Part shown: one piece after another, positions 33,562-42,603 of the stretch | How positions within the stretch are numbered: the first letter of the stretch is position 1 | Layout: each line of letters starts with the position of its first letter | The notes under the pieces: generated by a model | What the model was told of the DNA's origin: nothing | The model's database searches: none | The model's input: the letters and a program-made list of their open reading frames with translations, nothing else | Origin: Anaerofustis stercorihominis | Lineage (GTDB): Bacteria; Bacillota; Clostridia; Eubacteriales; Anaerofustaceae | Length of the DNA: 64,000 nucleotides | Reading direction: 5' to 3' | Assembly (NCBI RefSeq): GCF_024623185.1 | Contig: NZ_JANJZK010000001.1 | Span: forward strand, 1-64,000 | Position numbers and translations under genes: made by a program

Positions 33562-33590
33562 ATTATAGATTTTTTCCTCTCTTAAGTCAA
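33562..33590 (-). promoter_or_regulatory. Promoter of SRP RNA
   Basis: On the minus strand: TTGACT (33590-33585), 17 bases, TATAAT (33567-33562). The start point would be about 33555. Confidence 0.92.
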
Positions 33591-33735
33591 GTAAAATAAA
33601 GGATATTTTTATACCCACTGTATATTGTGGTGGCAAAAATTACATTCCACAATCGCCCTTCAAAATTTGACAAAATATCATATTTAAGGTATATTTTAAA
33701 TACTAAAAATCTTTAAAGGATGTGATTATTGTAGT

Positions 33736-35169
33736 ATGAAAAATAAACTTTTAGAAAAATTGAATACTATAAAAAAATCAAAATCGGAAAAAGACATAAA
33801 TGAAAATAGTATAAATATAATAGAGTCCGCAACCGAAAATATTCAAGATAAGTCAGAGGAAAAGCTGAATAATTTAAATGATATCGAAGAAGCAAATAAT
33901 GTTGTTGACATTGATGAAGTAGATGATAAAAATGTCTCTTCAAAAGATGAAAGTTTTATATCGGAAGAATTATCTGATGATGAAAATAAGATTATGCAGC
34001 CGATAGAAGAGATAGATGAAGATACGCTTAAAGCTGCTAAATTAATCGAAGAAGAAAATATGGATGTTATCGAAGCTTTGGAGCATTTGGATAAAATGGA
34101 TGAAGACGGTGAAGTACCTCAAAATCCAAAAAAGAAAAAAGCAAAAGATTATTTAAATAAAAAACTTATCCCTATATGCATTTGCTTTTTTATAACGGCA
34201 ATGGTCGGACTTTCCGCGCTTCTTATAAATATGTCTACTTTGAATGTAAGTATAGTTGTGGATGATGAAAAGCCAGTAAGTGTAAAACAAATAGGAACTT
34301 TGACCACATCGGAGGCTCTTATGAAGGCAGGGATATCTCCTTCAAGCAAGGATACCATATCAAAACCTTTGGATGCAGAGCTTAAAAATAATGATGTTAT
34401 AAACATTACAAGTGCGGATAAAGTACTTGTTACCAATGGTAAGAAAATAGTAAAAGTCGATACCGGACTAAAAAGTAAAAAAGATATAGTCAAGCAGGCA
34501 AATTTTAAAGTCGATAAAAATAAAAAAGTATCGTCTATAAAGCATAAGAATACTTCCGTATACGCGGTACTCGATAAAAATCAAAAGCTTGTCAATAAGA
34601 CACAAAAAGTAAAATATAAAACCGTTTATAAAGAAGTAGATTCTCTTGACGGCGAAGATGAAAAAGTCGTGAAAGAAGGGCAAAACGGTAAACTTAGTTT
34701 TATCAGTGTTGTGACTACAAATTCCAAGGGAAAAGTCGTTTCAACGACTAATTTGACCAAGACAGTTGTAAAACCGGTTCAGAACAAAGTTGTTGAAGTA
34801 GCGAAAGATTCCGATGATACCATAATGCTTCCGGAAGCTGACGGAAAGGCTCCTGTCAAGTATAATCAAAAGATAACGGTCAATGTTACGGCTTACTGCT
34901 CATGTGCGGTCTGCTGCGGTAAATCCACCGGAAGAACTGCCAGCGGTACATATGCAACTGCAAATAGAACAATAGCAGCTTGGAGTGGGCTTCCTTTTGG
35001 GACCAAAGTTTATTTCCCGTCTATGGCAAACAGACCTAACGGCGGTATATACACTGTTGAAGACAGAGGCGGTGCTATAACATCCGGCAGGATAGATATT
35101 TATTTTTCCTCTCATTCAGAAGCACTGGCTTTTGGAAGAAGGACAATGGACGCATACATACTTAAATAA
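33736..35169 (+). CDS. Membrane-anchored DUF348/G5/3D-domain protein
   Basis: The protein has 477 residues. Residues 1-140 are a very acidic cytoplasmic part, 145-165 a membrane helix (type II anchor). Outside come one or more DUF348 ubiquitin-like repeats (TLNVSIVVDDEKPVSVKQIG, VITNITSADK-type strands), a G5-like stretch (VKYKTVYKEVDSLD..VVKEGQNG) and a C-terminal 3D domain (VTAYCSCAVCCGKSTGRTAS ... YTVEDRGGAITSGRIDIYF). This resembles the YabE/resuscitation-factor-like wall enzymes of Bacillota, which cleave peptidoglycan glycan strands. The CSCAVCC cluster is typical of 3D domains. The acidic N-terminal part is unusually long. Confidence 0.9.
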   Translation: MKNKLLEKLNTIKKSKSEKDINENSINIIESATENIQDKSEEKLNNLNDIEEANNVVDIDEVDDKNVSSKDESFISEELSDDENKIMQPIEEIDEDTLKAAKLIEEENMDVIEALEHLDKMDEDGEVPQNPKKKKAKDYLNKKLIPICICFFITAMVGLSALLINMSTLNVSIVVDDEKPVSVKQIGTLTTSEALMKAGISPSSKDTISKPLDAELKNNDVINITSADKVLVTNGKKIVKVDTGLKSKKDIVKQANFKVDKNKKVSSIKHKNTSVYAVLDKNQKLVNKTQKVKYKTVYKEVDSLDGEDEKVVKEGQNGKLSFISVVTTNSKGKVVSTTNLTKTVVKPVQNKVVEVAKDSDDTIMLPEADGKAPVKYNQKITVNVTAYCSCAVCCGKSTGRTASGTYATANRTIAAWSGLPFGTKVYFPSMANRPNGGIYTVEDRGGAITSGRIDIYFSSHSEALAFGRRTMDAYILK

Positions 35170-35171
35170 AT

Positions 35172-35199
35172 AAAACACATTGGATATCCAATGTGTTTT
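35172..35199 (+). terminator. Terminator of the 3D-domain gene
   Basis: AAAACACATTGGAT and ATCCAATGTGTTTT form a perfect 14-bp stem followed by TT. Confidence 0.9.
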
Positions 35200-35355
35200 T
35201 TATTACTTCTTATTAAATTGTTTCACTTTTTTCTTTTTTATTATTGTGTTTACGGCTATAGTTATAAAAGTATAATTTTTCTATCCAAGTAAAAAACATT
35301 TTTCCGATTTTTTCATTATAGTTATCTTATAAAAAAGAATAGATTTCTATATCCT

Positions 35356-35871
35356 TTATTTTGAGACTTCTTTTTCTTCAAATGATGATGTGAAAGCATC
35401 TATCACTTTGTTATTATCATATGATATAACATAAATCAAATAATTATTGTTTTCATAATAACTTCTGTTTACCACTAAGTTATATTCTGCCTGATTTTGA
35501 CCTTTCCAAGTATTTTCATAACCGATCATATAATCATCTATAGCTTTTTTAACTTCCTCTTTTTTGTCAGGCTTTACTTTTGCAAGTATATACAGATTGC
35601 TTTTTGTACTTAAGGCGGATTGTTTGATAATCAGTTCGTCTAACATACTTTCATCAATTTTATAGATTTTATTGATTTCTTTCTCATTGGGAGAAGTCAT
35701 ATTATAAAATATAGGGACATTCTTACCGTCTTTTTCATATGTAAGTTCTTCTATTACATTAGCTGTCTTTCTGAGATTTAAAGTAGTTATATATTCTTTT
35801 TTACCGCACCCCATAAATAAAGTAGTGCAAAATATGGTGAGCATTGATAAAATAGCTATTCTTCTTTTCAT
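35356..35871 (-). CDS. DUF4358-like lipoprotein
   Basis: This 171-residue protein has a lipoprotein signal peptide with lipobox LFMGCG (Cys at about 22). The rest resembles the DUF4358 family of clostridial lipoproteins: an N-terminal LRKTANVIEELTYE helix, a MLDELIIKQSALSTKSNLYILAKVK region and a repeated ...KKEEVKKAIDDY helix. It is attached to the outer face of the membrane; function unknown. Its ATG overlaps the stop of the phosphodiesterase gene (ATGA), so translation is coupled. Confidence 0.85.
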   Translation of the reverse strand: MKRRIAILSMLTIFCTTLFMGCGKKEYITTLNLRKTANVIEELTYEKDGKNVPIFYNMTSPNEKEINKIYKIDESMLDELIIKQSALSTKSNLYILAKVKPDKKEEVKKAIDDYMIGYENTWKGQNQAEYNLVVNRSYYENNNYLIYVISYDNNKVIDAFTSSFEEKEVSK

Positions 35872-36578
35872 TTATTCCCCTCGTTTAAAATTTTATCTGC
35901 TATATTTGTTATAATAGTATCGACCTTTAAATTTTTAATATAATTATATTCTCTTAAAGTGTTGATAGTATAACAATTTACTTCAATATTATTTTCTCTT
36001 GCTTTATCTATTATATTTTCATCAATGCATAAAAATTGTGGATGTATGGCGTCAAAGTTATTTTCTTTTGCATAATCTATTATGTTTTCAAAAAAACCTT
36101 CGTATAAAGCTCCGACTTTTAATGTTTTATCTATTTCTTTTATCTTTCTCAGTGCTCTGTGGTCGAATGAAGAAAATATAGTATAGTCTTCCATATTATA
36201 ATCTTTTATCATATTTACAGTCATTTGTTCAATATCATTATATAAATATGAAGAACTTTTTAATTCAACGTTTAAGTTTATATCAGTATCTGTAAATAAA
36301 TCAAGAACATCTTTGAATAATGGGATACTATCCTCATTATTTATTTTTATATTTTTAATTTCATTATATGTAAGCTCTGCTATATATTCATTGATATTAC
36401 ACATTCTTTCTAATGTAAAATCATGAAAAACCACTAACTTTTTATCTTTTGTTAAATGTACATCAAGCTCGATACTATCTATATCATACTTCATCGCTTC
36501 TTTAAACGAACTTATTGTATTTTCTGTCTTTTGTTTTAGCATTCCTCTATGTGCGCATATTTTTGACATATTATTCAC
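35868..36578 (-). CDS. Glycerophosphodiester phosphodiesterase
   Basis: This 236-residue GDPD-family enzyme, without signal peptide, hydrolyses glycerophosphodiesters to glycerol-3-phosphate and an alcohol. The catalytic TIM-barrel motifs are HRGMLKQKTENT (His10, Arg11), IELDVHLTKDKKLVVFHD (Glu and Asp metal ligands, second catalytic His52) and VELKSS. The C-terminal part keeps GALYEGF and VNCYTINT. It is the first gene of a two-gene operon with the lipoprotein. It likely recycles phospholipid head groups inside the cell. Confidence 0.95.
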   Translation of the reverse strand: MNNMSKICAHRGMLKQKTENTISSFKEAMKYDIDSIELDVHLTKDKKLVVFHDFTLERMCNINEYIAELTYNEIKNIKINNEDSIPLFKDVLDLFTDTDINLNVELKSSSYLYNDIEQMTVNMIKDYNMEDYTIFSSFDHRALRKIKEIDKTLKVGALYEGFFENIIDYAKENNFDAIHPQFLCIDENIIDKARENNIEVNCYTINTLREYNYIKNLKVDTIITNIADKILNEGNK

Positions 36579-36687
36579 CTTCTTTGCTCTAATATATATT
36601 ACTTAAGAGGTAAAGTAAATAGATTTAATGTTTTCATAATTTATATTTAATGGAATATAAATAATTATAAGTAAGTAGGAGGAGAAT

Positions 36688-37941
36688 ATGATAGATTTAG
36701 TAAATAAAGAGTTTGTTAACCTTGGAAATAACAGTGCGAATTTGATTTGTGATATAAAAGAAAAAAATGATATTTTCGAAATAAATTTAAAATTGGAGAA
36801 TTTGCCTGTCAGTGAATATGCAGTGGTATTTATAATGGATACGAAAGAATATACTTCTGCTATATTTGAAGTTAAAAGTTTAAAATCGGAAAATAAGAAA
36901 ATAAATGTTGAAAAAGAAAAAGTCAAAACTTTCGATAAAATAGAAATCGTTGATATTTATTCCGGAGATGTTTTATTTGAATATAAAAAAGAGGAAGATT
37001 TCGAAAACACAGAAGCGGAAGAAGAAAAGGAAATCGAAATACCTTTTTTAAAAAACAATGAAACGATAAACGATGAAAAAGAAATCGTAAAAGAAGATAT
37101 AACAATAATAAAAGAAGAAAAAAAAGAGAATAATAATACCGAAGAAGAAATAACTAATGAAATTTACGAAAATGAAGACGAGAGCTTTGAAAAAGAAGAT
37201 ATCGTCACTTCTAAAGAAGAAAAAAGTATAAATAAAAAAACCGATAAGTTAAAAGATGAAAAATCGGTAAATTTAATTGAAAATGATAATGAAGAAACTA
37301 TTTCATTGGAAGAAGAAATCCGAAATACCGAAGAAGATGTCGATGCATTAAGAGGATTATTTGAAATTTTTTCACCAAAAAACAAAAATAAATCAGAAGA
37401 CGATAACGATGAATTCGAAGCCGCAATAGATAATATCAGCGATGATAATGCTGATGAGAAAAAAAATGATGAATTTGAATTTGTTGAAGAAAAAACCGAG
37501 ACAGAAAAAGAAGAAATACCTAAAGTAGTCATAAATGCAAATGATGTTTTGGTAGAAGACATTATGGAGGTATTTCAAACAGATAACCTTCCAAAAGTCG
37601 AAGGAGATCATAAATTTTTTATCGTAGATGAAACAGATAAAAGATTAAATGATATAAATATTATATATAACGGTTTTGTTATGCCGATGTTATATCCTTA
37701 TATGGGATATAAAAACTTAGAGCTGGAAAATGCGATTTTGCCTAATTGGATTTTCGGTAAGCTCTTTGAAGACGGCGAAATAAAATATTATGTTTACGGG
37801 ATTTTGGGAAGTAAAAATGATAAGACACAGCCGTTTTTGGGTTCAACGGGATTTATTTATTATGAGCCGAGTGCATATGACGGTTTTGGTTACTGGCTTA
37901 TGTATATAAGCGAAAAAACAGGTAAAATTTGCCTGCTTTAA
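36688..37941 (+). CDS. Unknown protein with long acidic/Lys-rich middle region
   Basis: The protein has 417 residues in three parts. Residues 1-105 form a strand-rich domain (NKEFVNLGNNSANLICDIKEK...). About 106-285 is low-complexity Glu/Lys/Asn/Asp sequence, likely disordered or helical. About 288-417 is a compact C-terminal domain that includes GFVMPMLYPYMGYKN, IKYYVYGILGSKNDKTQPFLG and GYWLMYISEKTGKI. Related C-terminal patterns (yYVYGi.g....QP..G.tGF....GYWlmYid..tG.I) occur in clostridial proteins of unknown role. The ribosome site AGGAGGAGAAT is strong. No signal peptide or membrane helix. Possibly a cell-envelope or spore scaffold; uncertain. Confidence 0.75.
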   Translation: MIDLVNKEFVNLGNNSANLICDIKEKNDIFEINLKLENLPVSEYAVVFIMDTKEYTSAIFEVKSLKSENKKINVEKEKVKTFDKIEIVDIYSGDVLFEYKKEEDFENTEAEEEKEIEIPFLKNNETINDEKEIVKEDITIIKEEKKENNNTEEEITNEIYENEDESFEKEDIVTSKEEKSINKKTDKLKDEKSVNLIENDNEETISLEEEIRNTEEDVDALRGLFEIFSPKNKNKSEDDNDEFEAAIDNISDDNADEKKNDEFEFVEEKTETEKEEIPKVVINANDVLVEDIMEVFQTDNLPKVEGDHKFFIVDETDKRLNDINIIYNGFVMPMLYPYMGYKNLELENAILPNWIFGKLFEDGEIKYYVYGILGSKNDKTQPFLGSTGFIYYEPSAYDGFGYWLMYISEKTGKICLL

Positions 37942-38027
37942 TATACAAATAATACTTTATAATCAAGTTATTACCAGCATATAAAAATCCTTCTTTTTAA
38001 ATAATAATATAGAAAGGAGGATTGTAA

Positions 38028-38675
38028 ATGAATAAAAAAATAATGACTATAACTCTAGCTTCATTTATGATGCTGTCTACTTTTGCCGGCTGCGGGAACG
38101 TTAGCAATGATACAAATACCAAAAAAGGTAATGCTATCGAAAACGCTGCAGACGATGTGAAAAACGGTGCTGAAAATATAGGTAATGACGTAAAGAACGG
38201 TGTTGATAATGCCGCTGATGATGTTAGAAACGGTGCAGAGAATGTTACTGACGGAAATGATAATGTAACAAAGAATGATTCTTCATTAACACCATATCAG
38301 TTTGATTACAGCGGAATGTACAGACAGTATACATCTAACGATACAGGATATTATAATTCATCTTCTTCTGCTAAGAATAAGCAGGAAGGAAATGCTGCAT
38401 ATAATGATATCAAAAAGATATCGGGTATCGATGATGTAAAAGTCGTGATTATTGATAATAGAGCATACTGCGGAGTTAAAACTGAAGCCAACTCAAACAG
38501 TTTATCGACTAAGAAAAAAGCAAAAATAGGAAACATTATAAAAGAAAGATACCCTCAGGTTAAGAATGTCTACTTTTCAGATAAAGTTAACGGATACACT
38601 TCTTTAGTTAACGTTATCGGAAATGATTTAAAAGATATTACAGACGATGTTTTAAATTTGTTTGATATAAGATAA
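38028..38675 (+). CDS. YhcN/YlaJ-type lipoprotein with 11-residue repeats
   Basis: This 215-residue lipoprotein has lipobox TFAGCG (Cys at about 22). Residues 38-75 hold repeats of the type NAADDVKNGAENIGNDVKNG, an 11-residue amphipathic pattern like that of LEA or YtxH proteins. The C-terminal 90 residues match the YhcN/YlaJ sporulation lipoprotein domain: IKKISGIDDVKVVIIDNRAYCGV and IIKERYPQVKNVYFSDK. Members are found in the spore inner membrane and affect germination. AGAAAGGAGGATTGTAA precedes the ATG. Its own terminator follows. Confidence 0.88.
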   Translation: MNKKIMTITLASFMMLSTFAGCGNVSNDTNTKKGNAIENAADDVKNGAENIGNDVKNGVDNAADDVRNGAENVTDGNDNVTKNDSSLTPYQFDYSGMYRQYTSNDTGYYNSSSSAKNKQEGNAAYNDIKKISGIDDVKVVIIDNRAYCGVKTEANSNSLSTKKKAKIGNIIKERYPQVKNVYFSDKVNGYTSLVNVIGNDLKDITDDVLNLFDIR

Positions 38676-38684
38676 TGATAATAT

Positions 38685-38712
38685 AAAGTCTCTTTGATTT
38701 CAAAGAGACTTT
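38685..38712 (+). terminator. Terminator of the YhcN-like gene
   Basis: AAAGTCTCTTTG and CAAAGAGACTTT form a 12-bp stem with an ATTT loop and a T-run. Confidence 0.92.
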
Positions 38713-38750
38713 TTTATTATGTTCTTTTTAAATTAATATTTAATTAAATT

Positions 38751-38806
38751 TTAGCATTTTCCATAAAATAATGTATAATAAATTATATAGCTAAACGTTT
38801 GTTTAG
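38751..38806 (+). promoter_or_regulatory. cdaA operon promoter with inverted repeat
   Basis: TTAGCA (38751-38756), 17 bases, TATAAT (38774-38779). CTAAAC-GTTT-GTTTAG at 38791-38806 lies just after the expected start point. The palindrome could be a repressor site. The leader to cdaA is about 150 bases. Confidence 0.65.
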
Positions 38807-38937
38807 TTTTCTTAGTATATAAAAAATATTAAATTGTTATTTATTGGGAATAATAGTATTTAAATAATGATAGATATTTAATGTAAGTATTTATTTACTA
38901 AGTAATATTAATATAAAAATGAGGTAAGGTAAATAGA

Positions 38938-39798
38938 ATGTCTCAGATAGCATCTTTTTTTAATCAGATATTTCAATCTTTTACTATATTATCGGCGATC
39001 GATATTCTTATAATGACTTTTATTATATATGCTATTATCAGGCTAATAAAAGGTACTCAAGCGGAGCAGGTAGCAAAGGGAATAATCATAATATTGGTGA
39101 TAACCCAGGTCAGTGACTGGATTGGGCTTGTTACCGTTAATTTTGTGTTTAAAAATATAATTACCGTTGGATTATTGGCACTGCTTATCATGTTCCAGCC
39201 GGAACTTAGAAAAATGCTTGAAACTATCGGTAAAACAAATGTCAAACATTTAAAAGATATATTCATGGAAAAGGACCTTGATTCACCCAGTGTTGCAGTG
39301 GATCAAATAGTTGAGAGCGTAAGTGCATTATCCAAAACCAAGACGGGTTTACTTGTTGTGATTGAAAGACAAGTACCTCTCGATGATGTGGTGGAAACGG
39401 GAGTTAAGCTGGATAGTTTACTTAGTACCGAACTGCTTAACAATATATTTGAATACGCTACACCGCTTCATGACGGTGCGGTTATCATAAATAGCGAAAC
39501 CCTTAGGATAAGAGCAGCCGCTTGCCTTCTTCCGTTGTCGAAAAATAAAAATCTTTCTACCAGCATAGGTACAAGACATCGTGCGGGGATAGGTATAAGC
39601 GAGCATTCCGACTGTGTTTCACTTATGGTTTCTGAAGAAAACGGAGTCATTTCTTATGCAATAGGCGGTAAGCTTTCCAGATTTGTAGGAGAAAGAGGGA
39701 TAAGGAGAATATTAACTGAAATATTGATCGAAGAACCTTCTCATAAAAATGGTAAATCTAAAATGCTAAGGAGAAAACACAGTGATGGACAAAAATAA
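38938..39798 (+). CDS. cdaA: Diadenylate cyclase CdaA (c-di-AMP synthase)
   Basis: This 286-residue membrane enzyme makes the second messenger c-di-AMP from two ATP. Three N-terminal helices (about 18-38, 47-63, 66-86) are followed by a DAC domain with DGA (179-181) in LHDGAVIIN and GTRHRAGIGIS (RHR 213-215), the catalytic residues. The order cdaA-cdaR-glmM is conserved in Bacillota, linking c-di-AMP to cell wall and osmotic control. GAGGTAAGGTAAATAGA precedes the ATG. Confidence 0.98.
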   Translation: MSQIASFFNQIFQSFTILSAIDILIMTFIIYAIIRLIKGTQAEQVAKGIIIILVITQVSDWIGLVTVNFVFKNIITVGLLALLIMFQPELRKMLETIGKTNVKHLKDIFMEKDLDSPSVAVDQIVESVSALSKTKTGLLVVIERQVPLDDVVETGVKLDSLLSTELLNNIFEYATPLHDGAVIINSETLRIRAAACLLPLSKNKNLSTSIGTRHRAGIGISEHSDCVSLMVSEENGVISYAIGGKLSRFVGERGIRRILTEILIEEPSHKNGKSKMLRRKHSDGQK

Positions 39799-41011
39799 CA
39801 GTAAAATCATGACATTATTGATTTCTTTTCTTTTAGCTTTACTTTTATGGGCATATGCTACGAGCGACGGGGATAATATGGCTTATAGCAGGATAGAGGA
39901 TATTCCGATTGCAATAACGAATACAAATAATCTGGATCAAAATGATTTTGTAGTAAAGTTATCCAAAGAAAAGATAGAGAGCATAAAGGTATACGGTAAG
40001 GGCTCTTTGGTAAAAAGTATGAATAATCAAAATATCCATGCAAGTGTGGATTTGAAAGATATCTCTACGGAAGGGACTTATACTTTAAATATAAATATTA
40101 AGGGTATACCTAGTGATGTAACCGTAGTGGATCAGTCTCCCAACGTTGTTAAGGTAACGGTCGATAAGATGGGTAATAAAGATATAAGTATCCCTTTGAT
40201 AAAGCAGACCGGAGAACTCAAGAAAGGGTATAGTGTACTATCCCTTTCCTCCAGTGTAGACAGTGTCCACATATCGGGACCTTCAAACAGTGTAGATAAG
40301 GTAAAAGCTATTGTCGGTACAGTAGATGTTTATAACAGAAGTGAGGATTTTACTTCTAATGTGAATTTATATGCTGTAGATGAAAATGGTAAAAAAATAA
40401 AAGATGTCGATTTGTCTCCCAAAACTACGAGTGTCAATGTCAACATAGGAAGAACCAAAGAAGTAGACATAAATGTAAAAACAAAAGGTAAGTCCAAAGA
40501 CGGATATAAAATTACAAGTATAACGCCCAATAAAACTAAAATAACAATATCCGGTCCGGAAGATGTTTTGAATTCAATCGAGACTGTAAATACCGAAGTT
40601 TTGGATTTATCCGAAATAACATCTTCAATAGACAAGAAACTTGATTTGGATTTACCTGAGGGAGTTCATGCTGTGGACTCTAAGGATACCGTGGATGTAA
40701 GTGTTTCTGTTGACAGAGATAAACAAAAAACCATATATATAACTTCATTTACTTTTGATAATTTATCTGAGGGACTCAGTGCGGAAGTAATTGATGATAA
40801 GGTTGGTGTCCTGCTTTCGGGAGACAATGCTTTATTGAATGAAATAAGCGAAAAAAATCTTGTCGGCTCTCTTGACTTATCTGGACTAACTGAAGGGACT
40901 CATTCCGTAGCAATAAAAATAAGTACTCAGGGGATACCTGACGGTGTAAAAATTCAAAGTGTGAGCAAAAATTCAGTAAGTGTAAAAATAACTAAAGGAC
41001 AAATAAAATAG
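39785..41011 (+). CDS. cdaR: CdaA regulatory protein CdaR (YbbR domains)
   Basis: The protein has about 408 residues, with an N-terminal membrane helix (about 8-25) followed by four YbbR-like repeats outside the cell. Repeat signals include PIAITNTNNLDQNDF, VKVTVDKMGNKDISIPL, KEVDINVKTKGKSKDGY and IYITSFTFDNLSEG. CdaR binds CdaA and adjusts its activity. The start is the ATG at 39785; a GTG three bases earlier is less likely, since AAGGAGAAAAC sits at a better distance from the ATG. It overlaps the end of cdaA. Confidence 0.95.
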   Translation: MDKNNSKIMTLLISFLLALLLWAYATSDGDNMAYSRIEDIPIAITNTNNLDQNDFVVKLSKEKIESIKVYGKGSLVKSMNNQNIHASVDLKDISTEGTYTLNINIKGIPSDVTVVDQSPNVVKVTVDKMGNKDISIPLIKQTGELKKGYSVLSLSSSVDSVHISGPSNSVDKVKAIVGTVDVYNRSEDFTSNVNLYAVDENGKKIKDVDLSPKTTSVNVNIGRTKEVDINVKTKGKSKDGYKITSITPNKTKITISGPEDVLNSIETVNTEVLDLSEITSSIDKKLDLDLPEGVHAVDSKDTVDVSVSVDRDKQKTIYITSFTFDNLSEGLSAEVIDDKVGVLLSGDNALLNEISEKNLVGSLDLSGLTEGTHSVAIKISTQGIPDGVKIQSVSKNSVSVKITKGQIK

Positions 41012-42582
41012 TGAGAAAATATTTAATTGAAAATATAAAAATAAATATAGAAAATCTGTCTCATAGCGGAGAAAGAGAAGTAATAATAAATAAACTTAAA
41101 CTTACCGAACAGAAGGTCAAGGATTTAAAAATAATAAGAAAATCTCTGGATGCAAGAAAAAGGAATACAGATGGTATTTTTTATGTCTATTCCGTTGTAC
41201 TTTCATATCCCACAAAACCAAAAGCAAGAGGTTTTAGGGTAAGTATATATGAAAATAAAAAAGAAAACTTAATCAATTTTAATAAAAATAAAGATATAAA
41301 ACCTATTATCGTGGGCAGCGGTCCAAGCGGTCTGTTTGCGGCTCTATATCTTGCTAAAATGGGATATAAACCAATTATTTTTGAAAGAGGCGAAGAAGTA
41401 AAAGAAAGAGTCAAAACCGTAAAGGACTTTTTTGATAATGCTGTTCTTAATGAAAATTCCAATGTTCAGTTTGGTTTGGGCGGAGCCGGAACTTTCTCCG
41501 ACGGGAAAATAAATTCAAGGATAAAAAGTCCTTTGAAAAACGAAGTGCTGGATACATTTATAAGCTGCGGAGCACCGCGGGAAATAAAATACTTGAATAA
41601 ACCTCATCTCGGAACGGATAAACTTAGAACAATAGTTGATGATTTAAAAGCTTTAATAGAATATTATGGAGGAGAGTTTAAGTTTTCTTCTACAGTAACC
41701 GATATTATAGTAGATGATGATAAAGTCAAAGGTATCATAGTCAATGATAAAGATGAGTATTTATCAGATATCGTGATAATGGGTATCGGTAATGGTGCAA
41801 GGGATACATTTAAGATGTTACATAAACATAATGTAAGTATGGTAAGCAAATCTTTTGCATTAGGATTTAGGGTGGAGCATTTGAGAGAAGATATAGACAG
41901 GTGCTGTTACAGTGATTATGCAGGACATAAAGTCCTCGGAGCCGCTGATTATAATCTTACATATCATGATGAAGAAACGAAAAAGGGCGTTTATTCTTTT
42001 TGCAACTGCCCGGGAGGCGTAGTTGTTGCGGGTGCAAGTTCAAAGGGACAGGTCGTTACAAACGGAATGAGCTTTAGGAGCAGGAATATGATAAATACCA
42101 ATTCTGCAATCGTAGTAAACGTAAATGAAACTGACTATGGGAATGATTTGTTTTCAGGAATTATATTTCAGGAAGAATTGGAAAGAAAAGCTTATGAAAT
42201 GGGGGGGAGCGATTATAAAGCCCCATACATGAGCATATATGACTATTTAGGTTTAAAGGGAAAAACTACTGTTAAACCGAGTTATTTACCGGGAGTTAAA
42301 GAATGCGATTTAAATGAGCTTCTTCCCAAAAACTTGAATAATGCAATAAAAAATTCTTTAATCTCATTTAATAATTTTTTTGAAACATTTTATAATGGTA
42401 TAATCACCGGGGTTGAAACGAGGACTTCTTCTCCCGTAAGGATTTTAAGAGATAAAAATACATTAGAGAGTGAAAATATAAAGGGGCTTTATCCTATAGG
42501 GGAAGGTGCTGGATATGCCGGAGGCATATTATCGAGCGCAGTGGATGGAATTAAAGCCGCACTTGCCATAAATGAAAATTAA
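41011..42582 (+). CDS. FAD-dependent oxidoreductase (COG2509-like)
   Basis: This 523-residue protein carries the dinucleotide-binding motif PIIVGSGPSGLFAALYLAKMG near residue 94 and FERGEEVKERVKTV after it. Also present are VQFGLGGAGTFSDGKINSR near 148 and the closing GLYPIGEGAGYAGGILSSAVDG near 493. This is the pattern of the widespread, poorly characterised FAD-dependent dehydrogenase family found between cdaR and glmM in many Clostridia. A GTG start overlaps the cdaR stop by one base, with AAAGGAC upstream. Substrate unknown; the N-terminal 90 residues are a ferredoxin-fold-like extension. Confidence 0.92.
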   Translation: MRKYLIENIKINIENLSHSGEREVIINKLKLTEQKVKDLKIIRKSLDARKRNTDGIFYVYSVVLSYPTKPKARGFRVSIYENKKENLINFNKNKDIKPIIVGSGPSGLFAALYLAKMGYKPIIFERGEEVKERVKTVKDFFDNAVLNENSNVQFGLGGAGTFSDGKINSRIKSPLKNEVLDTFISCGAPREIKYLNKPHLGTDKLRTIVDDLKALIEYYGGEFKFSSTVTDIIVDDDKVKGIIVNDKDEYLSDIVIMGIGNGARDTFKMLHKHNVSMVSKSFALGFRVEHLREDIDRCCYSDYAGHKVLGAADYNLTYHDEETKKGVYSFCNCPGGVVVAGASSKGQVVTNGMSFRSRNMINTNSAIVVNVNETDYGNDLFSGIIFQEELERKAYEMGGSDYKAPYMSIYDYLGLKGKTTVKPSYLPGVKECDLNELLPKNLNNAIKNSLISFNNFFETFYNGIITGVETRTSSPVRILRDKNTLESENIKGLYPIGEGAGYAGGILSSAVDGIKAALAINEN

Positions 42583-42603
42583 TATTACTTAGGAGGAAAG
42601 TAA

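Noticed and set aside
33332-33568. 78-codon open frame on the plus strand
   Set aside because: It lies antisense to the SRP RNA, whose promoter, Alu domain and SRP54 hairpin are all recognisable.
34468-35115. Minus-strand open frames opposite the 3D-domain gene
   Set aside because: They are shadows of a well-supported gene with recognisable domains.
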